From Sphingomonas sp. CCH9-E2 (GTDB taxonomy: Bacteria; Pseudomonadota; Alphaproteobacteria; Sphingomonadales; Sphingomonadaceae), in NCBI RefSeq assembly GCF_001557215.1, contig NZ_LSJM01000149.1:1-19080 (forward strand): a stretch of DNA of 19,080 nt, given 5' to 3'. Made by a program: the position numbers and the translations under genes. Shown here piece after piece: positions 6,811-14,927 of this stretch. The first letter of the stretch is position 1. Every line of letters begins with the position of its first letter. The notes beneath the pieces are model-generated. The model saw nothing but the letters and a program-made list of their open reading frames with translations. It did no database searches and was not told the DNA's origin.

Positions 6811-9015
6811 ATGACTCAGATCACGCCCGAAATCGTCGCCGAGCACGGCCTGTCGCCCGAGGAATATCAGTGCGTCCTGCACGCGATGGGGCGCGAGCCG
6901 AACCTGACCGAGCTCGGCATCTTCTCGGTGATGTGGTCCGAGCATTGCAGCTACAAGTCGAGCCGCATCCATTTGAAGAAGCTGCCGACCACCGCCCCCT
7001 GGGTGATCTGCGGCCCCGGCGAGAATGCCGGCGTGATCGACATCGGCGACGGGCAGGCGGCGATCTTCAAGATGGAGAGCCACAACCACCCGTCCTACAT
7101 CGAACCCTATCAGGGCGCGGCGACCGGCGTTGGCGGCATTTTGCGTGACGTGTTCACCATGGGCGCGCGGCCGATTGCCAACATGAACGCGCTGCGCTTC
7201 GGTCGCCCCGATCATCCGAAGATGAAGCACCTCATCTCCGGCGTGGTCCATGGCATCGGCGGTTATGGCAATTGCGTCGGCGTCCCGACAGTCGGTGGCG
7301 AGGTCAATTTCCACAAGGCCTATGACGGCAACATCCTGGTCAACGCGATGACCGTGGGCGTCGCCCAGACCGACAAGATTTTCTACAGCGCCGCCGCGGG
7401 CATCGGCAACCCCGTGGTCTATGTCGGGTCGAAGACGGGCCGCGACGGCATCCATGGCGCGACCATGGCCAGCGCCGATTTCGACGAGCATAGCGACGAG
7501 AAGCGCCCGACCGTGCAGGTCGGCGACCCCTTCACCGAGAAGCTGCTGATCGAGGCATGCCTGGAGCTGATGGCGTCGGACGCGATCGTCGCGATCCAGG
7601 ATATGGGCGCGGCGGGCCTCACCTCGTCGAGCGTCGAGATGGCGTCGAAGGGTGGCGTCGGCATCGAGCTGATCATGGACAATGTCCCGCAGCGCGAAAC
7701 CGGCATGACGCCGTACGAAATGATGCTGTCGGAGAGCCAGGAGCGTATGCTCATGGTGCTCAAGCCCGGCCGCGAGGATTTCGCCGAAGCGATCTTCCGC
7801 AAATGGGAGCTGGACTTTGCGGTGATCGGCACCGTCACCGATACTGGCCGCATGGTGCTGAAGTGGAAGGGCGATATCCTCGCCGATATCCCGCTCGCCC
7901 CGCTGGCGGACGAAGCGCCGCTCTATGACCGCCCGCACGTGCCGACGCCCAAGCCCGCCGACTTGTCGGACGAGCCGGAATCGACCGATATCGCCGCCGA
8001 CCTGATCAAGCTGATGGGTTCGCCCGACATCGCCTCGCGCCGCTGGATCTGGGAGCAATATGACCACATGGTCGGCGCTGACACCGTTCAGCGCCCCGGC
8101 GGCGACGCCGCTGTGGTCCGCGTCCATGGCACCGACAAGGCGCTGGCGATGACCACCGACTGCACCCCGCGCTATTGCTTCGCCGACCCGGTCGAGGGCG
8201 GCAAGCAGGCGATTGCCGAGGCGTGGCGCAACCTGACCAGCGTCGGCGCGACCCCGCTCGCGGTCACCAACTGCCTCAACTTCGCCAACCCCCAGCGGCC
8301 CGAGATCATGGGCCAGATCGTCGGCTGTCTCGAAGGCATGGGCGACGCCTGCCGCGCGCTCGACTTCCCGATCGTGTCGGGCAACGTCTCGCTCTACAAT
8401 GAAAGCAAGGCGACCGGCGGCGGATCGGCGATCCTCCCCACCCCCGCGATCGGCGGCGTTGGCATCTTGGCCGACTGGTCCAAGTCGATGACGATCGGGT
8501 TCAAGGCGACCGGCGACGCAATCATCGCTGTGGGTGAGCGCATGGGCCATCTCGGCCAGTCGATCTGGCTGCGCGAAATCCACGGTCGCGAGGAAGGCCC
8601 GCCCCCGCCGGTCGATCTGAAGGCCGAAAAGCGCACCGGCGATTTCATCCGCGACATGATCACGCGCGGTCTGGTCAACGCCGTCCATGACGTGTCGGAC
8701 GGCGGCGTCGCGGTGACCCTCGCCGAAATGGCCCTCGCCAGCGGCATCGGCGCGACGATCGATCAAGCCCAGCCGTTCGGCATCGCGGGCAGCTTCTTTG
8801 GCGAGGATCAGGGCCTGTACATCGTCACCGTGCCGGACGAGGCGCTGACCGAATTCCTCAGCGCCGCTGCCGCCGCCGACGTTCCCGCAGACCCGATGGG
8901 CCGCACGATCAAGGATCGGTTGATCTTCGAGCTCGACGAAGGCGACTGGTGCGTGACGATCGACGACCTGCGCACCGCGCATGAAGGCTTCTTTCCCGCA
9001 TTGATGGGCAGCTGA
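6811..9015 (+). CDS. purL: Phosphoribosylformylglycinamidine synthase subunit PurL
   Basis: This 734-residue cytosolic enzyme carries out the ATP-dependent conversion of FGAR to FGAM in purine synthesis. The length fits the small PurL type, which works with PurQ and PurS; neither is in this window. Motifs include [12 protein letters not shown] with the active-site His45, [38 protein letters not shown] with the metal- and ATP-binding residues, the repeat-half glycine motif [23 protein letters not shown], and [16 protein letters not shown] near the C-terminus. The N-terminus is well defined, since [19 protein letters not shown] is standard for the family. The ATG lacks a ribosome site; see the adjacent promoter entry. 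Confidence 0.97.
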   Translation: MTQITPEIVAEHGLSPEEYQCVLHAMGREPNLTELGIFSVMWSEHCSYKSSRIHLKKLPTTAPWVICGPGENAGVIDIGDGQAAIFKMESHNHPSYIEPYQGAATGVGGILRDVFTMGARPIANMNALRFGRPDHPKMKHLISGVVHGIGGYGNCVGVPTVGGEVNFHKAYDGNILVNAMTVGVAQTDKIFYSAAAGIGNPVVYVGSKTGRDGIHGATMASADFDEHSDEKRPTVQVGDPFTEKLLIEACLELMASDAIVAIQDMGAAGLTSSSVEMASKGGVGIELIMDNVPQRETGMTPYEMMLSESQERMLMVLKPGREDFAEAIFRKWELDFAVIGTVTDTGRMVLKWKGDILADIPLAPLADEAPLYDRPHVPTPKPADLSDEPESTDIAADLIKLMGSPDIASRRWIWEQYDHMVGADTVQRPGGDAAVVRVHGTDKALAMTTDCTPRYCFADPVEGGKQAIAEAWRNLTSVGATPLAVTNCLNFANPQRPEIMGQIVGCLEGMGDACRALDFPIVSGNVSLYNESKATGGGSAILPTPAIGGVGILADWSKSMTIGFKATGDAIIAVGERMGHLGQSIWLREIHGREEGPPPPVDLKAEKRTGDFIRDMITRGLVNAVHDVSDGGVAVTLAEMALASGIGATIDQAQPFGIAGSFFGEDQGLYIVTVPDEALTEFLSAAAAADVPADPMGRTIKDRLIFELDEGDWCVTIDDLRTAHEGFFPALMGS

Positions 9016-9042
9016 ACCCAACACGCGCACGACTGAACCGGC

Positions 9043-9072
9043 GCCCCGGGCCCGAGCCGGGGCCGGGCTTCT
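9043..9072 (+). terminator. Possible rho-independent terminator after purL
   Basis: GCCCCGG (9043-9049) and CCGGGGC (9057-9063) form a perfect 7-bp GC stem with a 7-base loop. A competing stem, GCCCG/CGGGC (9050-9054 with 9064-9068), ends directly before TTCTTCC. The T-tract is short and interrupted. The element lies 28 bases after the purL stop, in the 132-base gap before the next gene. Confidence 0.4.
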
Positions 9073-9147
9073 TCCGACGCCCTAAATCTGTCACCCTCCT
9101 GCCCGACTCGCCCGACCTGGCGAGGCTTCGACCTGCAGGAGGGACCG

Positions 9148-9564
9148 ATGACCGCCGGCTATTCGACCACAGCGCTCGCCGACAAGCTCGGCTTCAAGCC
9201 CGGGATGCGGCTGTTCATCGCCGATATGCCCGACAGCGTGCGTGCGGAGGCGCGGCTCGATGACCTCGGCCTCGAACTTCTCGCCGCCCCGTGCACCGGG
9301 ATCGATGCCGCGCATGTGTTCGTCACGGAGCGCGCCACGCTGGCCCGCGAGGTCGCCGCCCTGCGCCAGCTGATTGCCCCCAGCGGTTTCATCTGGGTTT
9401 CCTGGCCCAAAAAGGCGGCGAAGATGGACACCGACATCATCGAGGACACGATCCGCGAGGTCGCGCTGCCGCTGGGACTGGTCGATGTGAAGGTGTGCGC
9501 GGTCGACGCGACCTGGTCCGGCCTGAAGCTGATGATCCGCAAGGAATTGCGCGACGCGGGTTGA
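9148..9564 (+). CDS. DUF3052-like protein
   Basis: This 138-residue soluble protein is preceded by a strong ribosome site (GGAGGG, 4 bases before the ATG). It opens with GYSTTALADKLGFKPGMRL and contains a DAAHVFVT strand, the stretch FIWVSWPKKAAKMDTDIIEDTIRE, and a C-terminal VDVKVCAVDATWSGLKLMIRKE. This pattern (a 'GYS..PLA.KLG.KPG' start and 'WVSWPKK' near residue 90) is what I know as the DUF3052 family, which has no established function. It has no signal peptide or membrane segment. The fold resembles a small Rossmann-like alpha/beta protein; that is inference. Confidence 0.75.
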   Translation: MTAGYSTTALADKLGFKPGMRLFIADMPDSVRAEARLDDLGLELLAAPCTGIDAAHVFVTERATLAREVAALRQLIAPSGFIWVSWPKKAAKMDTDIIEDTIREVALPLGLVDVKVCAVDATWSGLKLMIRKELRDAG

Positions 9565-9621
9565 GGCTGGCGCCAGTCCGTGGACAAGTGTATTCCTCCG
9601 CTAACACGGGGGGAACTGATC

Positions 9622-10863
9622 ATGACCACGACCATGGCGGGAGACCGCTATCTGACGCTCGACACCGTTCGCGGCGTCGCAGTGCTCGGCATCCTGCTGC
9701 TCAACATCATCGGTTTCGCGATGCCGATGCCGGCCTATTTTAATCCCGCGGCCTATGGCGGAGCCGAGGGGATCGACCTTGGTGTGTGGCTGGGCAATTT
9801 CATCCTGTTCGACGGCAAGATGCGCGGCCTGTTCTCCTTCCTGTTCGGCGCATCCACCCTGCTGGTGATCGAGCGCGCGACGGCGAAGGGCGAAAGCGCT
9901 GCGGGCGTGCATTATGCACGGATGATCTGGCTGCTCGCCTTTGGCCTGGTCCATCTCTGGGCGATTTGGTTCGGCGATATCCTCAGCCATTATGCGCTGA
10001 TCGGCATGATCGCCTTCTTCTTCCGCAACGCGCGGATCAAGACGCTGCTGATCGTCGGCTGCATCCTGCTGGTGCCCCAATTCATCGTCACCGCCTTCAT
10101 CCCGCTCGTTGCTGCCATGGCCCAGATCACGCCTGCGCAGCCGGGGATGGAAAAGGCGCTGGAAGGGCTGAACGAGGCCTTCGGCCAGCCGTCCGAGGCA
10201 TGGCTGACCAAGGAAGTGGCGCTGTTCCGCGGCGACTGGTGGAGCATTGCGGTCGATCGGTTCAAGGAAACCAAATGGCTGCCGCTGGTTGGGCTGATCC
10301 AATATGGCTGGGAAACGCTGGCCTATATGCTGTTCGGCATGGCCGCGTATCGCAGCGGCATGCTGACCGGGCAGTGGGAGCGGCGGCGTTACTGGCGCTG
10401 GGTCGCGATTGGGTTCGGGATCGGAATTCCGGCCTATGCCGCACTGGCACTATGGATGATCCGGTCGGATTTCCGTTTGTTCGAGGTGACGGCGGCATCG
10501 ATGGTGCTGACCACGCCGATCCGCCCGCTGATGATCATGGGCTGGGCCAGCCTGATCGTGCTGCTGATGCGCCCGGGCGGTTTCCTGACCGACCGGCTTG
10601 CCGCTGCCGGACGGATGGCATTCACCAACTATCTCGGGACGAGCCTCATCTGCACCACCATTTTCTACGGCTACGGCCTTGGCTGGTTCGGGGCCCTGTC
10701 GCGGGCCGAGGTGTATCTGGTCGTGCTCGGCGTTTGGACGCTGATCCTGCTGTGGTCGAAGCCGTGGCTCGAGCGATTCGCTTACGGGCCGCTTGAATGG
10801 CTATGGCGCAGCCTGGCGCGCGGGCGGCCGCAAGCCATGGCGGGCGGCGCGATCACGCACTGA
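9622..10863 (+). CDS. DUF418 family multipass membrane protein (YeiB-like)
   Basis: This 413-residue inner-membrane protein has about ten hydrophobic segments. RYLTLDTVRGVAVLGILLLNI at residues 9-29 is the typical opening of the DUF418/YeiB group. KMRGLFSFLFGAS near residue 66, FGDILSHYALIGMI near 117, and the C-terminal block from about 235, with MAFTNYLGTSLICTTIFYGYGLG, fit the DUF418 domain. The family is related to acyltransferase-3-like membrane proteins and its biochemical role is not established. GGGGGGA 8 bases before this ATG decides the start over a GTG at 9580. The gap to the upstream gene is 57 bases and holds a 10-bp palindrome (CTGGCGCCAG, 9567-9576). Confidence 0.88.
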   Translation: MTTTMAGDRYLTLDTVRGVAVLGILLLNIIGFAMPMPAYFNPAAYGGAEGIDLGVWLGNFILFDGKMRGLFSFLFGASTLLVIERATAKGESAAGVHYARMIWLLAFGLVHLWAIWFGDILSHYALIGMIAFFFRNARIKTLLIVGCILLVPQFIVTAFIPLVAAMAQITPAQPGMEKALEGLNEAFGQPSEAWLTKEVALFRGDWWSIAVDRFKETKWLPLVGLIQYGWETLAYMLFGMAAYRSGMLTGQWERRRYWRWVAIGFGIGIPAYAALALWMIRSDFRLFEVTAASMVLTTPIRPLMIMGWASLIVLLMRPGGFLTDRLAAAGRMAFTNYLGTSLICTTIFYGYGLGWFGALSRAEVYLVVLGVWTLILLWSKPWLERFAYGPLEWLWRSLARGRPQAMAGGAITH

Positions 10864-10888
10864 TTGCGAACGCCACGCAATAACTGTT

Positions 10889-10907
10889 GCGAATCACTCT
10901 CACTCGC
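10889..10907 (+). promoter_or_regulatory. Fur-box-like operator upstream of bfd
   Basis: GCGAATCACTCTCACTCGC (10889-10907) is an imperfect 19-bp inverted repeat. The outer GCGA/TCGC arms match, and its GCGAAT...CTCTCA text resembles Fur sites of other proteobacteria. It overlaps or adjoins the promoter region: TTGCGA at 10887-10892, and -10-like TATACT at 10914-10919. Its position before a bacterioferritin-associated ferredoxin gene, which is iron-repressed in other bacteria, supports the reading. The regulator could be another iron sensor. Confidence 0.4.
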
Positions 10908-10939
10908 CTTAGCTATACTGAGACGGGTGAGAGGTTTGC

Positions 10940-11110
10940 ATGGTCGTCTGTGTCTGTAACGCCATTCGTGAAAAGGACGTCCGCGCTGCGGCGCGTGAAG
11001 GTGCGATCAGTGCCTGTCAGGCCTATCGTGCGCTCGGACGTCAAGCGAAGTGCGGTCAGTGTGTCCCGTTTGCGCGAGCCATTATCGACGCCGAACGCGC
11101 TGCTGCGTAG
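10940..11110 (+). CDS. bfd: Bacterioferritin-associated ferredoxin
   Basis: This 56-residue [2Fe-2S] protein reduces ferric iron stored in bacterioferritin so that it can be released. The four cluster ligands are Cys4 and Cys6 (VVCVCNAI) and Cys38 and Cys41 (KCGQCVPFAR), matching the CxC...CxxC arrangement of E. coli Bfd. The intervening helix bundle (VRAAAREGAISACQAYRALG) fits the BFD fold. It lacks the C-terminal tail of the 64-residue E. coli protein. GAGAGG lies 4 bases upstream of the ATG. It is followed after 105 bases by bfr, its partner. A Fur-box-like sequence precedes it, in keeping with induction under iron limitation. Confidence 0.9.
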   Translation: MVVCVCNAIREKDVRAAAREGAISACQAYRALGRQAKCGQCVPFARAIIDAERAAA

Positions 11111-11215
11111 CGTTCGCATCTGCGCTAAGCCGCAGAAATCCGCCATTTTCTGGCTATTTGACGCGTCCTGATCGCGCTATAGTTGCGCCTGAAAACCGAA
11201 CACGAAAGGTGCGGC

Positions 11216-11695
11216 ATGAAGGGCGATCCCAAGGTCATCGATTATCTGAACGAGGTGCTCAAGGGCGAGCTGACCGCGATCAACCAGTATTGGCTGCACT
11301 ATCGCCTGTTCGATCATTGGGGCGTGAAGAAGCTCGCCGAGTTCGAGCGCCACGAATCGATCGACGAGATGAAGCATGCCGACATGCTCGCCGAGCGCAT
11401 CCTATTCTTGGACGGCCTGCCCAATTTCCAGCTGCTCGGCCGGCTGCGCATCGGCGAGACGGTCGAAGAGGCGCTCAAGGCCGATCTGGAGCTGGAATAT
11501 GAAGCGGTCGCGCTGCTCCGCGACGCGATCGAGCATTGCGAAAAAGTCCGCGACTATGGCAGCCGCGACCTGTTTCAGCGCATCCTCGACAGTGAGGAAG
11601 AGCATGTCGATACGCTCGAAACCCAGTTCGAGATGATCGAGCGGATGGGAATCCAGAACTACATCCAGCTCAACGCCAAGCCGGAAGAAGCCTGA
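11216..11695 (+). CDS. bfr: Bacterioferritin
   Basis: This 159-residue heme-containing ferritin is expected to form a 24-subunit iron-storage shell. It aligns closely with E. coli Bfr. The ferroxidase ligands Glu18, Glu51, His54, Glu94, Glu127 and His130 are all present, and Met52, the axial heme ligand, sits in IDEMKHAD. The ATG was chosen because it gives the standard MKGDPKVIDYLN start and GAAAGG lies upstream; earlier in-frame codons have no family match. A TATAGT at 11178-11183 may be a -10 element for a separate promoter, but no well-spaced -35 is seen. It ends one base before the stop of the convergent HPt gene. Confidence 0.96.
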   Translation: MKGDPKVIDYLNEVLKGELTAINQYWLHYRLFDHWGVKKLAEFERHESIDEMKHADMLAERILFLDGLPNFQLLGRLRIGETVEEALKADLELEYEAVALLRDAIEHCEKVRDYGSRDLFQRILDSEEEHVDTLETQFEMIERMGIQNYIQLNAKPEEA

Positions 11696-11696
11696 G

Positions 11697-12110
11697 CTAC
11701 GCCGCCGGGCGGCGTCCGAACATCGGGCGCCGTTCGACCAGCGGGTTTGCCTCGCGCTCCAGCAGTGCCAAGGTTGCGTGGAACAGCGGGCGCAGTTCGA
11801 CGACCAGCTTCAGCGCTTCACTCGGCTCGTAACGGTTTTCGACGCAATGCCGCGCAATCTCCTCAATCGCGGCGGCACATTCAGCCAGCGGCTCCGCCCC
11901 GAACTGGCGCGATTCGCCTTTCAGCGTGTGCGCGGGCAGCACCATGGCGGCGGCGTTGTTGGCGCGCATCGCTTCTTCGATCCGTGCCAATGACTTGACG
12001 CCATCTTCCTGAAAATAGCCGAGGATCCGCACGAAGTTGGCACCGAGCTGCGCCCGGGCATGCGCGAACGCCGTCCAGTCCACCAGCCGGTCCCCATCGA
12101 GCGTCGCCAC
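11697..12110 (-). CDS. HPt (histidine phosphotransfer) domain protein
   Basis: This 137-residue protein is made almost entirely of one HPt four-helix domain. AHTLKGESRQFGAEPLAE carries the phospho-accepting His61 in the HxLKGxSxxxG motif. Helix-forming stretches flank it (FVRILGYFQEDGVKSLARIEEAM before, ALKLVVELRPLFHATLALLERE after). The GTG at 12110 is preceded by GGGAGG at a 5-base spacing, so it is preferred over an in-frame TTG at 12131. The protein would shuttle phosphate between response-regulator receiver domains; no kinase or receiver is in the window, so its partners are unknown. It lies downstream of der on the same strand, after 103 bases. Confidence 0.85.
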   Translation of the reverse strand: MATLDGDRLVDWTAFAHARAQLGANFVRILGYFQEDGVKSLARIEEAMRANNAAAMVLPAHTLKGESRQFGAEPLAECAAAIEEIARHCVENRYEPSEALKLVVELRPLFHATLALLEREANPLVERRPMFGRRPAA

Positions 12111-12150
12111 ATCAACCTCCCGCGCATCCAATGCGTGCGATCACTGATAT

Positions 12151-12179
12151 GGGTAAGTGGGTAAACGTCCGGTTGACGT
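12151..12179. repeat. Short direct and inverted repeats upstream of the HPt gene
   Basis: GGGTAA occurs at 12151-12156 and again at 12159-12164, a direct repeat with an 8-base period. It is followed by the inverted pair ACGTC (12165-12169) and GACGT (12175-12179). On the minus strand the direct repeat reads as two TTACCC half-sites. It could be a regulator binding site for the HPt gene. No protein is assigned. Confidence 0.3.
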
Positions 12180-12213
12180 GAAACCGTTTTCCTGTGGGCG
12201 CCGGGGCTGGGCG

Positions 12214-13578
12214 TTAATCCTTGTCGAACGGGTTCTTCGACGGCCGCATGGTCAGGCGCACCGGCACCGCGCCAAAGCCGAACTCCTTGCGCATGCTGTT
12301 GACCAGATAGCGCTCATAGCTTTGCGGGAGCAGGTCGACCCGCGTGCCGAACAGGATGAAGCTGGGCGGACGCGTCTTCGCCTGGGTGACGTAGCGCGGC
12401 TTGATCCGCTTGCCGCCAGGCGCGGGCGGAGGATTCGCCTCGATCGCGCGTTCGAACCAGCGGTTGAGCTGGCCGGTTGTGATGCGCCGCGACCACGCCT
12501 CGCGCGTCTCGAACGCGACGCGGATCAGGGTATCGAGCCCCTTCCCCGTTGCCGCCGACACCGTGAGCAACGGCACGCCCTTTACCTGCGCCAGCCCTTC
12601 GTCAAGCGCGCCCTTGACGCCGTTGAACAGGCGCGACTGATTCTCGGCCACGTCCCATTTGTTGAGCGCGATGACGAGCGCGCGGCCTTCCTGCAGCACC
12701 TTGTCCGCGATCTTCAGGTCCTGCACCTCCAGCCCCTTGGTCGCGTCAAGCAGCAGCACCACGACTTCGGCGAAATCCACCGCACGCAGCGCATCCGCGA
12801 CCGACAGCTTCTCCAGCTTCTCCTGCACCTTGGCGCGCTTGCGCATGCCGGCGGTGTCGATCAGGCGGACCGGGCGCTCATTGCCGTCCTCATCGGTCCA
12901 CAGCCATTCGATCGCGATCGAATCGCGGGTGATCCCTGCCTCGGGCCCGGTGATCAGCCGGTCCTGCCCCAGAATCTTGTTGATCAGCGTCGATTTGCCC
13001 GCATTCGGACGGCCGACCACCGCCAGTTTGAGCGGGGCATCGGGGGACTCGTCGTCCTCCTCCTCGATCTCGTCGTCCTCACGGTCGATAAAGGGCTGCA
13101 GCGCTTCGAACAGATCGGCGATGCCCTCGCCATGTTCGGCGGAGAAGGGCACCGGATCGCCCAGCCCCAGCGCCATCGCCTCATGGATGCCCGGTTCGGC
13201 TGCGCGTCCCTCGGCCTTGTTCGCCAGCAGCACGATCGGCGTGCCGGAGCTGCGCAGCCAGCGTGCGACCTCTTCGTCGAGCGGGGTGATGCCCGCCCGC
13301 GCGTCGATCATGAACAGTGCGACATCCGCTTCGCGCACGGCCGCCTCGGTCTGCGCCCGCATGCGGCCGGGGAGGCTCGCGGGGTCCTCGTCCTCGAAGC
13401 CTGCGGTGTCGATGATGCGGAACGGGCAGCCGAGCAGGTCGCCATCGCCCTCCCGCCGGTCTCGGGTGACGCCGGGCTGATCGTCGACGAGCGCCAGGCG
13501 CTTGCCGACGAGCCGGTTGAACAGGGTCGATTTGCCGACATTAGGCCGGCCGATGATCGCTACGGTAGGAAGACGCAT
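12214..13578 (-). CDS. der: Ribosome biogenesis GTPase Der (EngA)
   Basis: This 454-residue essential GTPase with two tandem G domains is needed for 50S subunit assembly. Domain 1 has GRPNVGKST (10-18), PGVTRD, DTAGF and a G4 box read as NKAE. Domain 2 has GRPNAGKST (189-197), GITRDS, DTAGMR and NKWD (307-310). Between them lies an acidic linker (DREDDEIEEEDDESPDA, about 165-181). Residues about 350-454 form the KH-like C-terminal domain, ending in RPSKNPFDKD, typical of alphaproteobacteria. An AGGGGG sits 5 bases before the ATG. It follows bamB by 26 bases; the yfgM-bamB-der order is also that of E. coli. Confidence 0.96.
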   Translation of the reverse strand: MRLPTVAIIGRPNVGKSTLFNRLVGKRLALVDDQPGVTRDRREGDGDLLGCPFRIIDTAGFEDEDPASLPGRMRAQTEAAVREADVALFMIDARAGITPLDEEVARWLRSSGTPIVLLANKAEGRAAEPGIHEAMALGLGDPVPFSAEHGEGIADLFEALQPFIDREDDEIEEEDDESPDAPLKLAVVGRPNAGKSTLINKILGQDRLITGPEAGITRDSIAIEWLWTDEDGNERPVRLIDTAGMRKRAKVQEKLEKLSVADALRAVDFAEVVVLLLDATKGLEVQDLKIADKVLQEGRALVIALNKWDVAENQSRLFNGVKGALDEGLAQVKGVPLLTVSAATGKGLDTLIRVAFETREAWSRRITTGQLNRWFERAIEANPPPAPGGKRIKPRYVTQAKTRPPSFILFGTRVDLLPQSYERYLVNSMRKEFGFGAVPVRLTMRPSKNPFDKD

Positions 13579-13604
13579 CCGCGCCCCCTACCGCAACTAA
13601 CGCC

Positions 13605-14927
13605 TCAGCGATAGGCGGTGATCTCACCCTTGTCGCTGAGGATGTAGAGCGTGTTGTTCGCGACGATCGGGCTCAGGCTGATCTTGTCGCCCACCTCGAT
13701 GGTCGAACCGGTGCTGCCATCGGACGGCGAAACGGACACCAGCTCGCCGCGCGAATTGCCCAGCCACAGCCGATCGCCGGCCAGGACCGGGCCGACCCAG
13801 GTGATCGGGCCCTTCTTGTCCTCTTCGTCGCGCCACGCGCGCATCTGGCTGATCCAGCGGATCTTGCCGCTGCCGCGCGCAATGCAGACGAGCCGCGCAT
13901 CGTCGGTCATCACGAAAATCCACTCACCCGCGATCCACGGAGTCGAGATACCGGCGAAATTCTGTTCCCAGACGCGCTGACCCGAGGCGAGTTCGAACGA
14001 CGCCATGCGCTCGCCCTGCCCCACCGCATAGACCCGGCCCTGATCGATCACCGGCTCGGCATCGATGTCGACCAGGCTCGACACCGAGGTCGAGATGGTC
14101 GAACGCGACAGCGTATCGGTCCACAGCGACCGGCCATTTTCATAGCGATAGGCGTTGAGTTCGCCCGACGAGAAGCCCGCGACGATCGTGCCCTGTGCCG
14201 CCGCCGGAGCCGCGACGCCGAATACGCCCTGCGTTTCCGGGGTGCCCGACTGGGTCCACACCACGGCGCCATCGGCCTGCGCCAGTGCGAACAGCTGATT
14301 GTCCTGCGACACGACATAGGCATTGCCGAGGAACAAGGTCGGCGCGCCGCGCAGCGGCCCGCCCGGCTTCTTGCGCCACACTTCGGTGCCCGCTGCCGCA
14401 TCGATCGCGACGACATCGCCCAGCCCGTTGGTCGCGAAGACCCGGCCACCTTCGAAGCTCACGCCGCCGCCGAATGCCGCCTTGCGGTTTTCCTTGTCGG
14501 CCGATGTCGCCAGCGACCACAGCTTGGCACCGGTGCTGGCGTCAAAAGCATGGACGACCGCCTCGGTGTCGACCACGAACAGCTTGCCATCGGCTACGAC
14601 CGGTGCAGCGGCCAAGCGCACGCGGCCGGTGGTCCCGGCGATCTTCGCCGACCATGCGCGCACCGGTGCTTGGCCGAGCGCGAGATGGCCCATCACCTTC
14701 GACGCATTGCCGCCCGGCTGCGTCCAGCCCGGATTGACCGCCGCCATCGGCAGCACGACCTGGACCTCGGCGATCGTCTTGTCGGCGGTGATGCCCGACT
14801 CGCCGGCCAGGATCGGCACGCGCTGCCCCAGCACCGGGGTCTTGTTACCACCGCCCTTGAAGATGCCGCACGCGCTCAACGCGACCAGCGCCGCGAGGGC
14901 GACCGGGATACGAACCGACTTGATCAT
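13605..14927 (-). CDS. bamB: Outer membrane assembly lipoprotein BamB
   Basis: This 440-residue lipoprotein belongs to the BAM complex that inserts beta-barrel proteins into the outer membrane. The signal sequence ends in a lipobox, LVALSACG, with the lipidated Cys at residue 20. The mature part is a PQQ-type beta-propeller: blade motifs recur as DASTGAKLW, DAAAGTEVW, QADGAVVW, ENGRSLW, ASGQRVW and GSGKIRW. It is somewhat longer than the E. coli protein (392). The ATG overlaps the stop of the upstream YfgM-like gene (ATGA), so translation is coupled. It sits next to der, as in many proteobacteria. Confidence 0.92.
   Translation of the reverse strand: MIKSVRIPVALAALVALSACGIFKGGGNKTPVLGQRVPILAGESGITADKTIAEVQVVLPMAAVNPGWTQPGGNASKVMGHLALGQAPVRAWSAKIAGTTGRVRLAAAPVVADGKLFVVDTEAVVHAFDASTGAKLWSLATSADKENRKAAFGGGVSFEGGRVFATNGLGDVVAIDAAAGTEVWRKKPGGPLRGAPTLFLGNAYVVSQDNQLFALAQADGAVVWTQSGTPETQGVFGVAAPAAAQGTIVAGFSSGELNAYRYENGRSLWTDTLSRSTISTSVSSLVDIDAEPVIDQGRVYAVGQGERMASFELASGQRVWEQNFAGISTPWIAGEWIFVMTDDARLVCIARGSGKIRWISQMRAWRDEEDKKGPITWVGPVLAGDRLWLGNSRGELVSVSPSDGSTGSTIEVGDKISLSPIVANNTLYILSDKGEITAYR

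Noticed and set aside
6433..9030. An 865-codon open frame on the minus strand, antisense to purL
   Set aside because: It lies almost exactly opposite purL, has the His/Asp/Arg/Ala-rich composition typical of antisense frames in high-GC DNA, and shows no family motif.
12157..13614. A 485-codon plus-strand frame antisense to der
   Set aside because: It covers the whole der gene on the other strand and lacks any recognisable domain; der is unambiguous.
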